A DNA stretch of 64,000 nt from Novosphingobium sp. AAP83. GTDB taxonomy: Bacteria > Pseudomonadota > Alphaproteobacteria > Sphingomonadales > Sphingomonadaceae. The notes beneath the pieces were generated by a model that made no database searches, was not told where the DNA came from, and worked only from the letters and a program-made list of their open reading frames with translations. The DNA is taken from assembly GCF_001295795.1 (NCBI RefSeq), contig NZ_LJHY01000018.1, forward strand, positions 1 through 64,000, written 5' to 3'. Shown here piece by piece: positions 1-8,868 of the stretch (positions are counted from its first letter, which is position 1; every line of letters begins with the position of its first letter). Both the position numbers and the translations under genes were made by a program.

Positions 1-390
1 TCGAACAGTTCCCACTTCCCATCCGACAAGTCTCCACACCCCACGACTGCTCCTCATCGGAATTCGGGCCAGATGGGAATCCCTCTTTTGTCAACGCGGC
101 CTAAACACTCTGCTGACCCTCAGCCGCGATCTGCGCCAAATGCCCTAATGGTGATTATAGCATTTTGTTTTTATTGATCATATCTAGATTATTAACCCGA
201 CTTAAAAGAAGAATACGCACAATCACGTTACAACTATTTACATACCAACGATTGAATCAGCCTCCGTTTAACAAGCTGACGGATTGCTTGTCTTGGCACA
301 TCAAACTAGGCTCCCCCATCATGGGTTGCTTGGCGCTTTAATGCGTCGAATTGGTTTTGCTATTCATTATGGCTGTTAACGGGGTATTTT
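1..390. other. AT-rich leader with no gene seen
   Basis: No convincing reading frame lies in the first 390 bases. The stretch from about 155 to 260 is visibly AT-rich compared with the rest of the window and probably holds the promoter of the membrane protein that starts at 391. No clear -35/-10 pair, riboswitch or attachment site was recognised. Confidence 0.5.
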
Positions 391-1557
391 ATGCAGAATT
401 TATCCATGGGAACTTATCAGTTCGATGCGACGCTGGCAGCGTCGCTGGTGCAAAAAGTGCTGGCAGTTGCCTTGATCCTTGCAGTCACTTGGGTACTTGC
501 AAAGGCTGCCAAATGGTCATTCGCCAAACTCGTCGACAAGGTGCCGCTTTTCCAGAAAGCGGCGGCATCAGGTGAAAGCGTCGGCGCTTCGCTGGGGCGG
601 ATCGTCTCGCTGTTCATTTGGCTCTTCGGTCTCGTCGCTATCCTTCAGGCGCTGAACCTGAACAGCGTTATCGGACCGGTTCAGGGACTCATCAACAGCT
701 TCGTCTCGTTTGTCCCGAAAATCCTCGGTGCGGCGCTCATTTTCTTTGTTGGCGGAACGATTGCCAAGATCGTGCGCGATATCGTCGCCACAACGCTCTT
801 GACAATCAACTTCGACAAATGGGCAAACCTTGGCGGTGCCGAAGCGGTGACCGGTAACGCCACAATCAGCAAGACGCTTAGCACGATCGTGTTTGTTCTT
901 ATCATTGTGCCCGTTGGCATCGCCGCGCTTGATGTGCTCAACATTCCGTCGATCACTGTTCCTGCCAAAAGCATGCTCCAACTCATCCTGGGCGCAGTAC
1001 CCCTGATCATCGGCGCCAGCCTGTTGCTGGGGCTGGGCTATGTTATCGCCCGCTGGGTGGGCAAGATGATCGAGGAAGTGCTGCCCGGGCTCGGGCTGGA
1101 CCGTTCTGTCACGGCGATGGGCATCATGCCTGAAGGCAAAAGCATTTCCGGCATTCTTGCCACCATCGTCCAAATCGCGATCATGCTGTTCATGGCAATC
1201 GCTGCCACCCGCATGCTGGGCTTCCCGGAATTGACGCGCATCGTGGAAACAATCCTTGAACAGGGCGCCAATGTGACATTCGGTGCTGTTCTGATCGGAG
1301 CCGGGGTCATTCTGGCCCGCGTGCTAAAGGGGCTTATCGCCACCGCAGCCGGTGATGGTATCGCGCCTGCACTGGTCAACTGGCTGACCATCGGCCTTTT
1401 CGTGTTCATCGGCCTGAAGCAGATGAACATTGGCGGCCAAATCGTCGATTATGCTTTCGGTGCTATTGCCGCTGGCTCTGCCGTTGCGTTTGCGCTGGCC
1501 GTAGGCCTTGGCAGCCGCGACGCTGTCGCCCGCAAGATGAATGACCTGGTCAAGTAA
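391..1557 (+). CDS. multi-span membrane protein, MscS-related conserved TM-helix family
   Basis: A 388-residue protein made almost entirely of hydrophobic segments of about 20 residues, roughly at 18-40, 80-100, 110-130, 165-190, 200-225, 255-275, 295-315 and 350-375. Short basic or amphipathic loops such as AKWSFAKLVDKV separate them. The internally repetitive pattern with glycine-rich helices fits the conserved TM-helix repeat found in proteins annotated as mechanosensitive ion channel family. A true MscS beta domain is not apparent, so channel function is an inference. The ATG at 391 has a GGGG run just upstream and is preferred. The gene stands alone and is followed by a strong inverted repeat. 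Confidence 0.7.
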   Translation: MQNLSMGTYQFDATLAASLVQKVLAVALILAVTWVLAKAAKWSFAKLVDKVPLFQKAAASGESVGASLGRIVSLFIWLFGLVAILQALNLNSVIGPVQGLINSFVSFVPKILGAALIFFVGGTIAKIVRDIVATTLLTINFDKWANLGGAEAVTGNATISKTLSTIVFVLIIVPVGIAALDVLNIPSITVPAKSMLQLILGAVPLIIGASLLLGLGYVIARWVGKMIEEVLPGLGLDRSVTAMGIMPEGKSISGILATIVQIAIMLFMAIAATRMLGFPELTRIVETILEQGANVTFGAVLIGAGVILARVLKGLIATAAGDGIAPALVNWLTIGLFVFIGLKQMNIGGQIVDYAFGAIAAGSAVAFALAVGLGSRDAVARKMNDLVK

Positions 1558-1566
1558 TAACCCCCG

Positions 1567-1597
1567 TTGCCCCGTGGCTATAGACGCCACGGGGCAA
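1567..1597 (+). terminator. hairpin after the membrane protein gene, possible terminator
   Basis: Perfect 12-base arms at 1567-1578 and 1586-1597 with a 7-base loop, starting ten bases after the stop codon of the upstream gene. The hairpin is strong, but only a weak U tract follows (AATCTT), so it may be a weak terminator or an mRNA-stabilising hairpin. Confidence 0.5.
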
Positions 1598-1736
1598 AAT
1601 CTTCGACCGATGTCATAGGGCGTGAGGAAATCAGCAGGATCCGATGGAATGCAAATGTCATCGTGATCGGCACCTCAGGCCATAGACCGTCCCATTGCGC
1701 GCCGGGCAAGCATGTTCCCCGCCAACGGAATCGGCC

Positions 1737-1955
1737 TCAGCTGTCTCCAGACTTGAAAAAACTTTCAGGCTTCTCGTTGGCTGGTGTAATTGTGTGCAGA
1801 ACAAGGGACGCATCGAAACGTATTCCCTCCGCAATGACGACAAGATCATAGTATTCTGACAAATCGTCTGTTGTATCGATGACCAAGGTGCTCCCATCAC
1901 GAAGCCAAAGCATTGCCCCTCTTGGACCGTTTGTGCATAAACCTGTGGTTTTCAT
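1737..1955 (-). CDS. small hypothetical protein, 72 residues
   Basis: Unrecognised acidic protein starting MKTTGLCTNGPRGAMLWLRD. The ATG at 1955 is chosen because GGGAG lies about nine bases upstream. An in-frame upstream start would add 12 residues with no ribosome-binding site. The sequence alternates short beta-strand-like stretches (AMLWLRDGSTLVID, YYDLVVIAEGIRF) with turns, as in a small beta-barrel. No signal peptide or membrane segment is visible. It is transcribed divergently from the SRAP-like operon at 2183, with a 227-base region between them. No function is proposed. Confidence 0.5.
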   Translation of the reverse strand: MKTTGLCTNGPRGAMLWLRDGSTLVIDTTDDLSEYYDLVVIAEGIRFDASLVLHTITPANEKPESFFKSGDS

Positions 1956-2182
1956 TTTCAGCGATCTCCCATCATTATCCCGAGCACCCATAAAGATGCT
2001 TCATTCGTGAAGCACTGTAGAGAACGCCAAGCGCGATACAGGCAGATAGATCTCAAGGTTACGAGATTTTTGGTTCGAGGTGTAAATCGTTGTAACATAG
2101 CGCTTTCAAGAAGCATTCTGTGCTGGAAGAAAAAGCCGCTGCAGTTCATTTACAGTGACAAGTCGCAAAATGGTGTCGCGTA

Positions 2183-2857
2183 ATGCAACCGCTTTTACCG
2201 CTGTTCAGCAGCGTCGAACAAGAATTCAAGCCGATCGGGTCGGGTGCGACTGCACGCTGCCCGGACAACTCGCAATCTGGAATTGCATATTTCAAGCCGG
2301 CGGCACTTAAGGGTGTGCTTCCGGAATGCTACCTTGAAGGCGCTGATTGCGAAGATCGGGTTGTTGTTCCGGGTGACAGGGCCATCGTGGTTTACACCAA
2401 CCGGTCTGCTATCAGCGCTCGCGAAATGGTCTGGAGTATGGCCGCAACAAGAACGGCCTCTCTTTGGAGGACCGCGTGGCGTCATGATCTTCTGCCTCGC
2501 CTTGGCAAATTCAATCACGAGCAGCGCGCTGTTGTAATCGTAAATCGCATCGGATTGCGAAGCACAACATCTGGTGCGGAATCGAAAATCTGGGTGTCGT
2601 CAACACTGCCCGTGCCAATTTACTTAGCAGGACTTTGGCGCACCACCCTACGTGGCCCCGAGTTCACGTTGCTCCAGAAACGATCATCAGGCCCGGTAAA
2701 ACAAGTTTCACCGCAGATGCCAGTGGTCATCGATGACGCCACCGTTTGGGAATGGCTCAATTGCCAGCGCATGCTTGTGCCTTTTGGCTCGATGCTTAAG
2801 CGCGGCCAATTCTCGGTAAACGTGGCCAACGACTTACCGCAAGGGGTGAGCATATGA
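2183..2857 (+). CDS. SRAP (YedK/HMCES)-like protein lacking catalytic residues
   Basis: A 224-residue protein whose second half follows the SRAP domain layout: PIYLAGLWRTT matches the family's AGxW strand and QMPVVIDDATVWEWL matches the RMPVIL...W segment. The first half (DRAIVVYTNRSAISAREMVW) can be lined up with the usual strand leading to the WG motif. SRAP proteins crosslink to abasic sites through Cys2 with a conserved Glu and His. Here residue 2 is Gln, the IH-RMP histidine is replaced (VSPQMP), and no equivalent of the catalytic Glu is obvious. It overlaps the next gene by ATGA, so the two are translationally coupled. The family call is by eye and could be wrong. Confidence 0.5.
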   Translation: MQPLLPLFSSVEQEFKPIGSGATARCPDNSQSGIAYFKPAALKGVLPECYLEGADCEDRVVVPGDRAIVVYTNRSAISAREMVWSMAATRTASLWRTAWRHDLLPRLGKFNHEQRAVVIVNRIGLRSTTSGAESKIWVSSTLPVPIYLAGLWRTTLRGPEFTLLQKRSSGPVKQVSPQMPVVIDDATVWEWLNCQRMLVPFGSMLKRGQFSVNVANDLPQGVSI

Positions 2858-3351
2858 ACAACACTATGTCAGCAGCCACTTTTATCGAAGGTGACCAAGG
2901 CTTTAAGTTGGCAGAGAAACGGCGGGCCGAACGCATACTCAACGACGTAACCGGCACCTTGAACAATCCCAGCGACCGGCGCGCTAACGAGACGAGCGTC
3001 ACTGAACCCCACCCTCGCTTGGTGCGCCAAATCCTCCGGCAGCGCCGAATGCGCGCGCACTTCTTCGATGAATCTCTATTCAGCGACCCCGCGTGGGACA
3101 TGCTGCTCGAACTTACAGCCGCTCGGGCTGAAGGCACTCCAATTTCGGTCACCTCGCTTTGCATCGCCTCGGGCGTCCCGTCGACTACCGCGCTGCGTTG
3201 GATCGGCCTCATGACGGAAGCCGGCCTTTTTGAGCGGGTCGCCGACAAAAGCGACCGCCGCCGCAGTTTCATCACAATCACCGAAAAGGCCCGCAATGCG
3301 ATGGCGCTTTATTTCGCCAAAATTGATTCTTCTGCCAAATTCCTTACCTGA
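2854..3351 (+). CDS. winged-helix (MarR-like) transcriptional regulator
   Basis: A 165-residue protein with a basic, probably flexible N-terminal third, then a winged helix at about 75-155. DPAWDMLLELTAAR forms the first helix, VTSLCIASGVPSTTALRWI is the helix-turn-helix, and ERVADKSDRRRSFITITEKA is the basic wing and following helix. This pattern is MarR-like. The start codon lies inside the stop of the preceding SRAP-like gene (ATGA overlap), so the two proteins are made together. Its targets are not evident. There is no effector domain beyond the wing. Confidence 0.75.
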   Translation: MNNTMSAATFIEGDQGFKLAEKRRAERILNDVTGTLNNPSDRRANETSVTEPHPRLVRQILRQRRMRAHFFDESLFSDPAWDMLLELTAARAEGTPISVTSLCIASGVPSTTALRWIGLMTEAGLFERVADKSDRRRSFITITEKARNAMALYFAKIDSSAKFLT

Positions 3352-3524
3352 TCCGGACAAAATCACGCCAGCCGATCCAAGTTTGACCCCATGCGCTCAA
3401 CGGTCACCCCCTAACGCATGTTGGTCAGGCAGAACGCCGATCAAACCGATTTTGGCGAAGTATTGTCTTCACCCATGCGCGCCAAACCCGTAGAGTGACA
3501 TTCTTGGACGAATTGAGAACAACA

Positions 3525-4055
3525 ATGAATTCCAGATCCTCCCGCCTCTACGCTCCCGTCTTGGCACTGTGCACGGCTAGTTGCGCCGGCCAAATCGCGA
3601 CGCAAACCGGAATTACGGGCTCTGCGATAGAAGCTAACGCACCTGTCTCCGTCGTCGCATCATCTGTTGGAGCGGATGGCGCGAGTAGCTTGGCGCAAGC
3701 GGCGGTCGCACGTGCCCTCGTGCAACAAGGCCACACGATTTCGGCCGATGCCCGGATTCACGTTGAAGTTGCCATTGCCGAGCGCAGCGCGCAAATTGCA
3801 ATAGACAATGCCGCAGGCGAAGCAATTTCGCTACCGAAGAAACGAGGGTTCTTGCAGTCCTGCCCCTATCGACTCCAACGCCTAACCATCGCCGTTTACG
3901 CGGACGGGCAGCCCGGCACAACACGGGTTTGGGCCGAGGAGAAGCATTGCAGGAGCAGAGTGCAGGATAGCATAACAGCTCTGTCCGAAAGCGCAGTTGC
4001 GCTTCTGAACGCGCCAACATTAGCTGGCAAGACACGGCGAACCGGCAAGAATTAA
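3525..4055 (+). CDS. small putative lipoprotein of unknown function
   Basis: A 176-residue protein. The ATG at 3525 is preferred over an upstream GTG at 3495 because it places a signal peptide at the N terminus (RLYAPVLALCTASC) ending in a lipobox-like TASC at about residue 19. The rest is small-residue rich, with an Ala/Val helix-strand repeat and a pair of cysteines (FLQSCPYRLQ, EEKHCRSR) that could form a disulphide. The C terminus is strongly basic. It ends two bases before the convergent CHASE2 kinase gene. The family is not recognised. An outer-membrane-anchored role is inferred only from the lipobox, which has Thr at -3 and is therefore weak. Confidence 0.55.
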   Translation: MNSRSSRLYAPVLALCTASCAGQIATQTGITGSAIEANAPVSVVASSVGADGASSLAQAAVARALVQQGHTISADARIHVEVAIAERSAQIAIDNAAGEAISLPKKRGFLQSCPYRLQRLTIAVYADGQPGTTRVWAEEKHCRSRVQDSITALSESAVALLNAPTLAGKTRRTGKN

Positions 4056-4057
4056 GG

Positions 4058-6232
4058 TCAATCGACCAGAAGAGCGGTCGGGAGCCTCATCTGGAACTCT
4101 GCACCGTAGCCTTCATGATAGAGATAGATGGCTTTACCGCCATGGCGCTCGGCTGTGGTCTGGACAAACGATAACCCCAAACCGATACTGCTCTGATTGC
4201 CTGCTTTTCGACCCTCGGCATAAAGGGCGAAAGGATCTTCCTGCCTGCCTTGGGGCATCGAGGGTCCTGGACCGACGACTGTCAGGATGGCCTTGCCGTC
4301 AGTTTGTTTCACCGCATAGACGACAACCGCATTTTCCGGCGCGAACTTTACCGCATTATCCAGCAAATTGATCGCCGCCCTCAACAACATGCCGTGATCG
4401 CCCAAGACCCAGAGTTCGCCCGGATCGCTGTTGTTTTGCAACGTGGCGCCACGTGTGCGGGCAAATGCTGTGACCATATCGGCAGCTTCGCGAGCGACAT
4501 CGCACAGATCGACCGGTTGTTGGATGAGCGGGCGGCGGCGTGCGCGAACCAACTGGACGAAATTGTCAGCCAGACGCAAAGCATGACGGGCATTGGATTG
4601 AATGCGATCACGCAATGGTTTTGCCAATTCAGTCTGGTTTTGGCCTTCGCCTCCCATTTCCTCTGCTTCCAAAAGCCATACGGTCGCAGCGTTTGGCGCA
4701 CGAAGGTCATGCGAGAGGAATTGGAGCAGATCGTCGCGTTCTTCGCCCGCACGTTGCAACTCGGTAATATCGGTGAACGATACAATACGATGCCGGTTAT
4801 CCACTGTGGTTTCCGCCATCAACAGCCAGCGACCGCTATGGCCCCGTAGTGGCAAGCCGACAACCGCCGCTTCAGGCGAAACAGCGTCGATCACTTCGCT
4901 AATTGGCTGTCCGATTGCGGCATGGCCCACCAAACCGGCTGCCGCCTGGTTTCGTTGAACCACGCGATCTTGGGAATCGACTACGAATAAGGCATCAGGA
5001 TGGCGTTCAATGACGCGCTCGATGAAGCCACGGAGTTTCCGTACTTGGCTGATCACCGCTTCGAGACGGAAGGCCTCGGCCTCAATGACGTCGCCGAACA
5101 CGCGGGGGCTATCGAACCCGGCCAGCACTCCGGGTTCGCTTTGCAATGCGTCAGCCTGTGAAATCAGAAACCCGTTGACCGCGTTCAGGCGGCGCCAACC
5201 CCATAAACCGTGGACAAGCAGCAGTCCTACAAGTGTCGCAGAAGGTGGTAACCAAAGCCGCGTGGCGGGGAGCAGCGCGACTGCAAGCAGCAAGGTTCCG
5301 GCCGCCAAACCCGTCGCCAGCAGGAGATTGCGGCCCGGAGGGAGGCGCAGATAGGCCGCCAGCAGAATGAGCAGCGGGATAAGCGCAATGGCCGCCATTA
5401 AGCTCGGCGCTAGTGTTGCAATGGCGGTGCCCCCCAGCAAAGTGTTCAACACATTGGCCTGTACCTCGACCCCTGCCATCCGTGAGCCGAAGGCAATCGG
5501 AACCGAATGAAAATCGCCCATGCCCGCGGCACTTGCCCCCACCAGCACGAATTTGCCCGCGACCATGTTGGCCGGGACTTCGCCCTTTGTAAGACTGGCA
5601 AAGGATATCCGGCGAAACGCGTGGTTGGGGTTATAAGCAATGAGGAAGCGTTCGTTGGGTGCAAGGCTGCCTGCGTTGGCCATCTTCACCCCATGGGTCA
5701 GGAAGGTCGGCAACTGGTCAACCTGTCTTCCCTCGATCAGCAGGCTCTTCTCTGCACGCCGCACAATACCGTCGCTATCGGGAAGTAGTAGCGAAATGCC
5801 GACTTTGGTCGCGCCTGTAGCAATCAGTGCGGGCGGTGTCACAACGCGATCAACGCCGTCCTCAACGATCCCTGGCAAGTAAATAGGTTGCGCCGTGATC
5901 AGTGCGTCATGAAGTTCAGCGTCTTCGGGCGAGGCTTCAAGAAACAAGACGTCATAGGCGATCGCGGCAGGACGGTAGCGCGCGATAGTTTGCAGCGCGC
6001 GGGCGTGCTTGTCGCGCGTCCACGGCCATCGTCCAAGTTCGCGCAAACTGGCTTCGTCGATCTCGACCAGCAGGATACGCTCGTCAGCGGGCGGCGCGGC
6101 AAGACCGGACGCCAAATCATAGATCCGGTTATCAAGGCTGCCAAACCACGACTGCAAGCTTGCAACGACGACAAACAGGCAAGCTAGAAACGCGACGAGA
6201 AACCATTCAAAATGAAGCCGACGCCGCAGCAA
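4058..6232 (-). CDS. CHASE2-PAS sensor histidine kinase
   Basis: A 724-residue membrane kinase. One TM helix (about 10-27) leads into an extracytoplasmic CHASE2 domain (about 30-270, with ILLVEIDEASLRELGRWPW typical of the family). Three TM helices follow (about 277-345), then a PAS region (about 400-495), a HisKA domain with phosphoacceptor His508 (FLSHDLRAP), and a HATPase with N box INLLDNAVKF (621-630) and G2 loop IGLGLSF (683-689). The usual DxGxG ATP-lid motif is altered to VVGPGPS (652-658), without the Asp. It is last in an operon with the FecR protein (3-base gap) and the response regulator, its likely partner. Confidence 0.9.
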   Translation of the reverse strand: MLRRRLHFEWFLVAFLACLFVVVASLQSWFGSLDNRIYDLASGLAAPPADERILLVEIDEASLRELGRWPWTRDKHARALQTIARYRPAAIAYDVLFLEASPEDAELHDALITAQPIYLPGIVEDGVDRVVTPPALIATGATKVGISLLLPDSDGIVRRAEKSLLIEGRQVDQLPTFLTHGVKMANAGSLAPNERFLIAYNPNHAFRRISFASLTKGEVPANMVAGKFVLVGASAAGMGDFHSVPIAFGSRMAGVEVQANVLNTLLGGTAIATLAPSLMAAIALIPLLILLAAYLRLPPGRNLLLATGLAAGTLLLAVALLPATRLWLPPSATLVGLLLVHGLWGWRRLNAVNGFLISQADALQSEPGVLAGFDSPRVFGDVIEAEAFRLEAVISQVRKLRGFIERVIERHPDALFVVDSQDRVVQRNQAAAGLVGHAAIGQPISEVIDAVSPEAAVVGLPLRGHSGRWLLMAETTVDNRHRIVSFTDITELQRAGEERDDLLQFLSHDLRAPNAATVWLLEAEEMGGEGQNQTELAKPLRDRIQSNARHALRLADNFVQLVRARRRPLIQQPVDLCDVAREAADMVTAFARTRGATLQNNSDPGELWVLGDHGMLLRAAINLLDNAVKFAPENAVVVYAVKQTDGKAILTVVGPGPSMPQGRQEDPFALYAEGRKAGNQSSIGLGLSFVQTTAERHGGKAIYLYHEGYGAEFQMRLPTALLVD

Positions 6233-6235
6233 ACT

Positions 6236-7579
6236 TTAACGCTCCGGCGCGGTGATGATGATCTTTTCAAACGGCAGCCAATTCTCGGTGACTTCACCAT
6301 CGGCAAATTGCCGCACCCCGACGCGCCAGAGATAGGTCCCCGGATCAAGCCCGCGCAGCGAAATGCCATCACCTTCAAGGCCCGGTTCATCCACGATTGG
6401 CACGCCATTGCTCTGGTCGCGCACCAGTTGGAAACGGTAAAGCCGACGCCCCTCACCCGGACCGCCCCATTTGAAGGCCAACCGGTCCGGATCGACGTTT
6501 GCCGATCCGCCAAGACCGGTAAGCGAACGCCGCATCGAATACGTCTGGGTCATCCCTTCCAGACCTGATTTGGCGATCGCACTTGCGCGCACGAACAAAC
6601 CGCCATTGGGAATATCAGCCAGTTCAAAATTCGGAGCTTGCGTTTGGGTTTCGGCGATGACGTTGCCAAAACTGGCATCCGCTGCGACCTGAAGATGATA
6701 AGCCAAAGCGCCGGATACCGGTTCAAATGCCAGACGCACCAGCGGATCAACCTGTACCTTCCCCGGTGCGATCAAGGACGGCGCAGCAAGCAGTGCTTCT
6801 TTGGTTACGCGGCCGTCAGCCACAACGGCACCGAAACCTGTTTCGAACGGTTGCGCTGTCTGCTCGGTCACCCCGGCGGCAACCGTCCCTTCAAGAACCT
6901 CGGTTAGCGAAGCGGCGTCTTTTATCCCGACACGAAACTCTGTGCCGCGCACTGCGGCTACCGAGCGCGGCGTTCTGATCCTGAAAAAGCCGTTACCGGG
7001 GCCAAGCGGTGCCGCCTTGATATCGGCCTTGCCTGCCTCAACCTGAAAATCATAATCGATACTGCGCGTAAGCAAAAAACGGCGCAAGTGAATGATCGAA
7101 AGACGGCTGAGGGTTGGCAAGCTGGTGCGCGAACCATTGGGCAGGGACAAGCTTATGAACCCGTCATCGCCAGTCTCTATCACCGTGCCCTGCGGCAGGT
7201 CCGAGCCAGTCTTCGCGTCAACTGGTTCGCCATTTTGGAGAATACGAACTGTCCCGCGCATCGCCAGAATGCGGGCTGAAAGGCCCTCGGCGCGCAGAAT
7301 GGTAAGCGGAATGCGCAGGCGCGTGCCAACCGCGATGCGCCGGGGATCTGCGATACGATTCAGTTTCTGCACCGTACGGTAAGCACCGACGGGTTCAAGA
7401 TATCGCTCGGCAAGCGTAAAGAGATTTTCTCCGCGTTTAATCTCATAGGTCACGCTATCTTCTGACGAAGGCGCTGCAATTGCCGTTGGCGTTTTACCCG
7501 AAACGGCAGACGCCAGAACCGGGGTTATTGCGGCAAGGCTTGCCAATATCGCGAAGTTAGCGTTCCTGATTATCAGCAT
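6236..7579 (-). CDS. periplasmic LysM-FecR domain protein
   Basis: A 447-residue exported protein. The signal peptide spans about 1-25. A LysM-type domain (about 44-92, YEIKRGENLFTLAERYL...VGTRLRIPL) probably binds peptidoglycan. A FecR domain (about 105-220) ends in the diagnostic VRGTEFRVGI. Beta-rich, fibronectin-like repeats fill the remaining half, with similar strand patterns around FEPVSGALAYHLQVA and FKWGGPGEGRRLYRFQLV. FecR/CHASE2 pairs recur in proteobacteria, so this protein is inferred to present an envelope signal to the CHASE2 sensor encoded 3 bases downstream. Its start overlaps the end of the response regulator gene by 7 bases, which points to translational coupling. Confidence 0.85.
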   Translation of the reverse strand: MLIIRNANFAILASLAAITPVLASAVSGKTPTAIAAPSSEDSVTYEIKRGENLFTLAERYLEPVGAYRTVQKLNRIADPRRIAVGTRLRIPLTILRAEGLSARILAMRGTVRILQNGEPVDAKTGSDLPQGTVIETGDDGFISLSLPNGSRTSLPTLSRLSIIHLRRFLLTRSIDYDFQVEAGKADIKAAPLGPGNGFFRIRTPRSVAAVRGTEFRVGIKDAASLTEVLEGTVAAGVTEQTAQPFETGFGAVVADGRVTKEALLAAPSLIAPGKVQVDPLVRLAFEPVSGALAYHLQVAADASFGNVIAETQTQAPNFELADIPNGGLFVRASAIAKSGLEGMTQTYSMRRSLTGLGGSANVDPDRLAFKWGGPGEGRRLYRFQLVRDQSNGVPIVDEPGLEGDGISLRGLDPGTYLWRVGVRQFADGEVTENWLPFEKIIITAPER

Positions 7580-8256
7580 GTCTCAAGCCTGTAGCCGAAA
7601 CCAAACACGGTTTCGAGGCGATAGCCGTTATCTGCACATAACTGCAACTTTGAACGGATGCGCGAAACGTGCACATCCAGAGTGCGCGTCGATATGTCTG
7701 CTATCGACTTCCAGACCTTCTCCATAATGTACCGTCTTGATAAAGGCTTATGCAGGTTGCCGAAGAAGAGGTGCGCCAAGGCAAACTCCTTGCTCGTAAG
7801 AACAATCTCCTGATCATGCAGCGTTACGTGCTCAGCTTGACGATCAAAGCTATAAGGACCGAACCGATCAAGCCGCGCAGTGGAAGGTGTCGTGTGGCTG
7901 CGGCGCAGCACAGCATCAACGCGCGCGGCAATTACAATTGCTGATTCGGGCTTGATGATGAAGTCATCCGCTCCGGCATTGAGAGCCATGGCAATGTCTT
8001 CTTTGTCAGAACGGTTGGTCAGGATGATGATAGGGGGACATGGGACGATATTGGAATGCGCCCACGTGACCAGATCAAGGCCTGTCAATTCAGGCATGTT
8101 CCAGTCAAAGATGAGCAAATCGAAGGTGTCATCCCGCAGCGCTGGAATCACGTCGCTGCTACGGCGGAAGGTAACGCAAGAATGCCCACTATTTGTGAGC
8201 ACCTGTGAAATGAAAGCGATTGTGGCCTCGTCGTCGTCAACGACCCCGATCCGCAT
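7573..8256 (-). CDS. OmpR/PhoB-family response regulator
   Basis: A 227-residue two-domain regulator. The receiver domain (about 1-118) has the acidic cluster VDDDE, phosphoacceptor Asp51 (LLIFDWNMPE), Thr80 (IILTNRS) and Lys102 (FIIKPES). The winged-helix effector (about 130-227) has the expected transactivation-loop and recognition-helix pattern, STRTLDVHVSRIRSKL. It is the first gene of the operon that continues with LysM-FecR and the CHASE2 kinase, so it is the natural output of that kinase. A 612-base gene-free gap lies upstream and must carry the operon promoter. Confidence 0.92.
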   Translation of the reverse strand: MRIGVVDDDEATIAFISQVLTNSGHSCVTFRRSSDVIPALRDDTFDLLIFDWNMPELTGLDLVTWAHSNIVPCPPIIILTNRSDKEDIAMALNAGADDFIIKPESAIVIAARVDAVLRRSHTTPSTARLDRFGPYSFDRQAEHVTLHDQEIVLTSKEFALAHLFFGNLHKPLSRRYIMEKVWKSIADISTRTLDVHVSRIRSKLQLCADNGYRLETVFGFGYRLETC

Positions 8257-8868
8257 GTGGTTGCGTCCCTATTTTTTTGAGCGTTCAAATAGCCGCCAAC
8301 AATCACACATCTCCATCCCCTAATTTGTATTTTACAAACATTTACATGTTTGGGGCTTTTCCTTCGCTTATAACGCGATTCGGGTGGGTGGGACGCAATC
8401 CTTCTGGACAATATGAGACAAGTTCCGCGGAAAGGTAAACATGGCGCACTGTATTCCTACTGCAAACCGCTGTCTACGGATTAGCATTTGTGGATCTGAA
8501 TGCAGTCGCAAGCATTGTTTAAGGCTGGAGATCAAAACGAAGCAAAATGCCAAGCTATGAGCGCGAAGACATCTCGTGGATGCGTAAATGCTATTCCGAT
8601 ATCTTGCGCACTTTGGCTCATCATTTTTGCATTGACGCAGATTTTCAGATGACGCGATGAACGCGTTAAAGAAATGCCCTGAAGGGTCGCATTGCAGGGG
8701 CGCTGGCGCAAAACGCTAGCGCCCCTCTTTCTGTCTTATAGCGTCAGGACACATCGGGCCGACCGCGAAACCTGCGCAGCCATGATCGAAGGCTTGGTTG
8801 CACGCGGAAATGGCAGCCGTGTAATGGCCCTGCTTGCCTAGTGCGGATCAAGGCGGCATAGCCCGCGC
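8257..8868. other. gene-poor region upstream of serS; possible sRNA locus
   Basis: No credible protein-coding gene. The region must contain the leftward promoter of the response-regulator operon and the rightward promoter of serS. A plus-strand terminator-like hairpin at 8697-8725 has no recognisable gene upstream of it, so a short non-coding transcript ending there is possible. A short open stretch ends at the TAG at 8839-8841 (MIEGLVARGNGSRVMALLA). It has no good start signal and may be a gene remnant. Confidence 0.4.
8697..8736 (+). terminator. Rho-independent terminator-like hairpin
   Basis: Arms of 12 bases at 8697-8708 and 8714-8725 (one G-T wobble) around a CAAAA loop. A pyrimidine tract TCTTTCTGTCTT follows on the plus strand. 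No plus-strand gene precedes it, so it would end a non-coding RNA or an upstream leader transcript. Confidence 0.6.
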
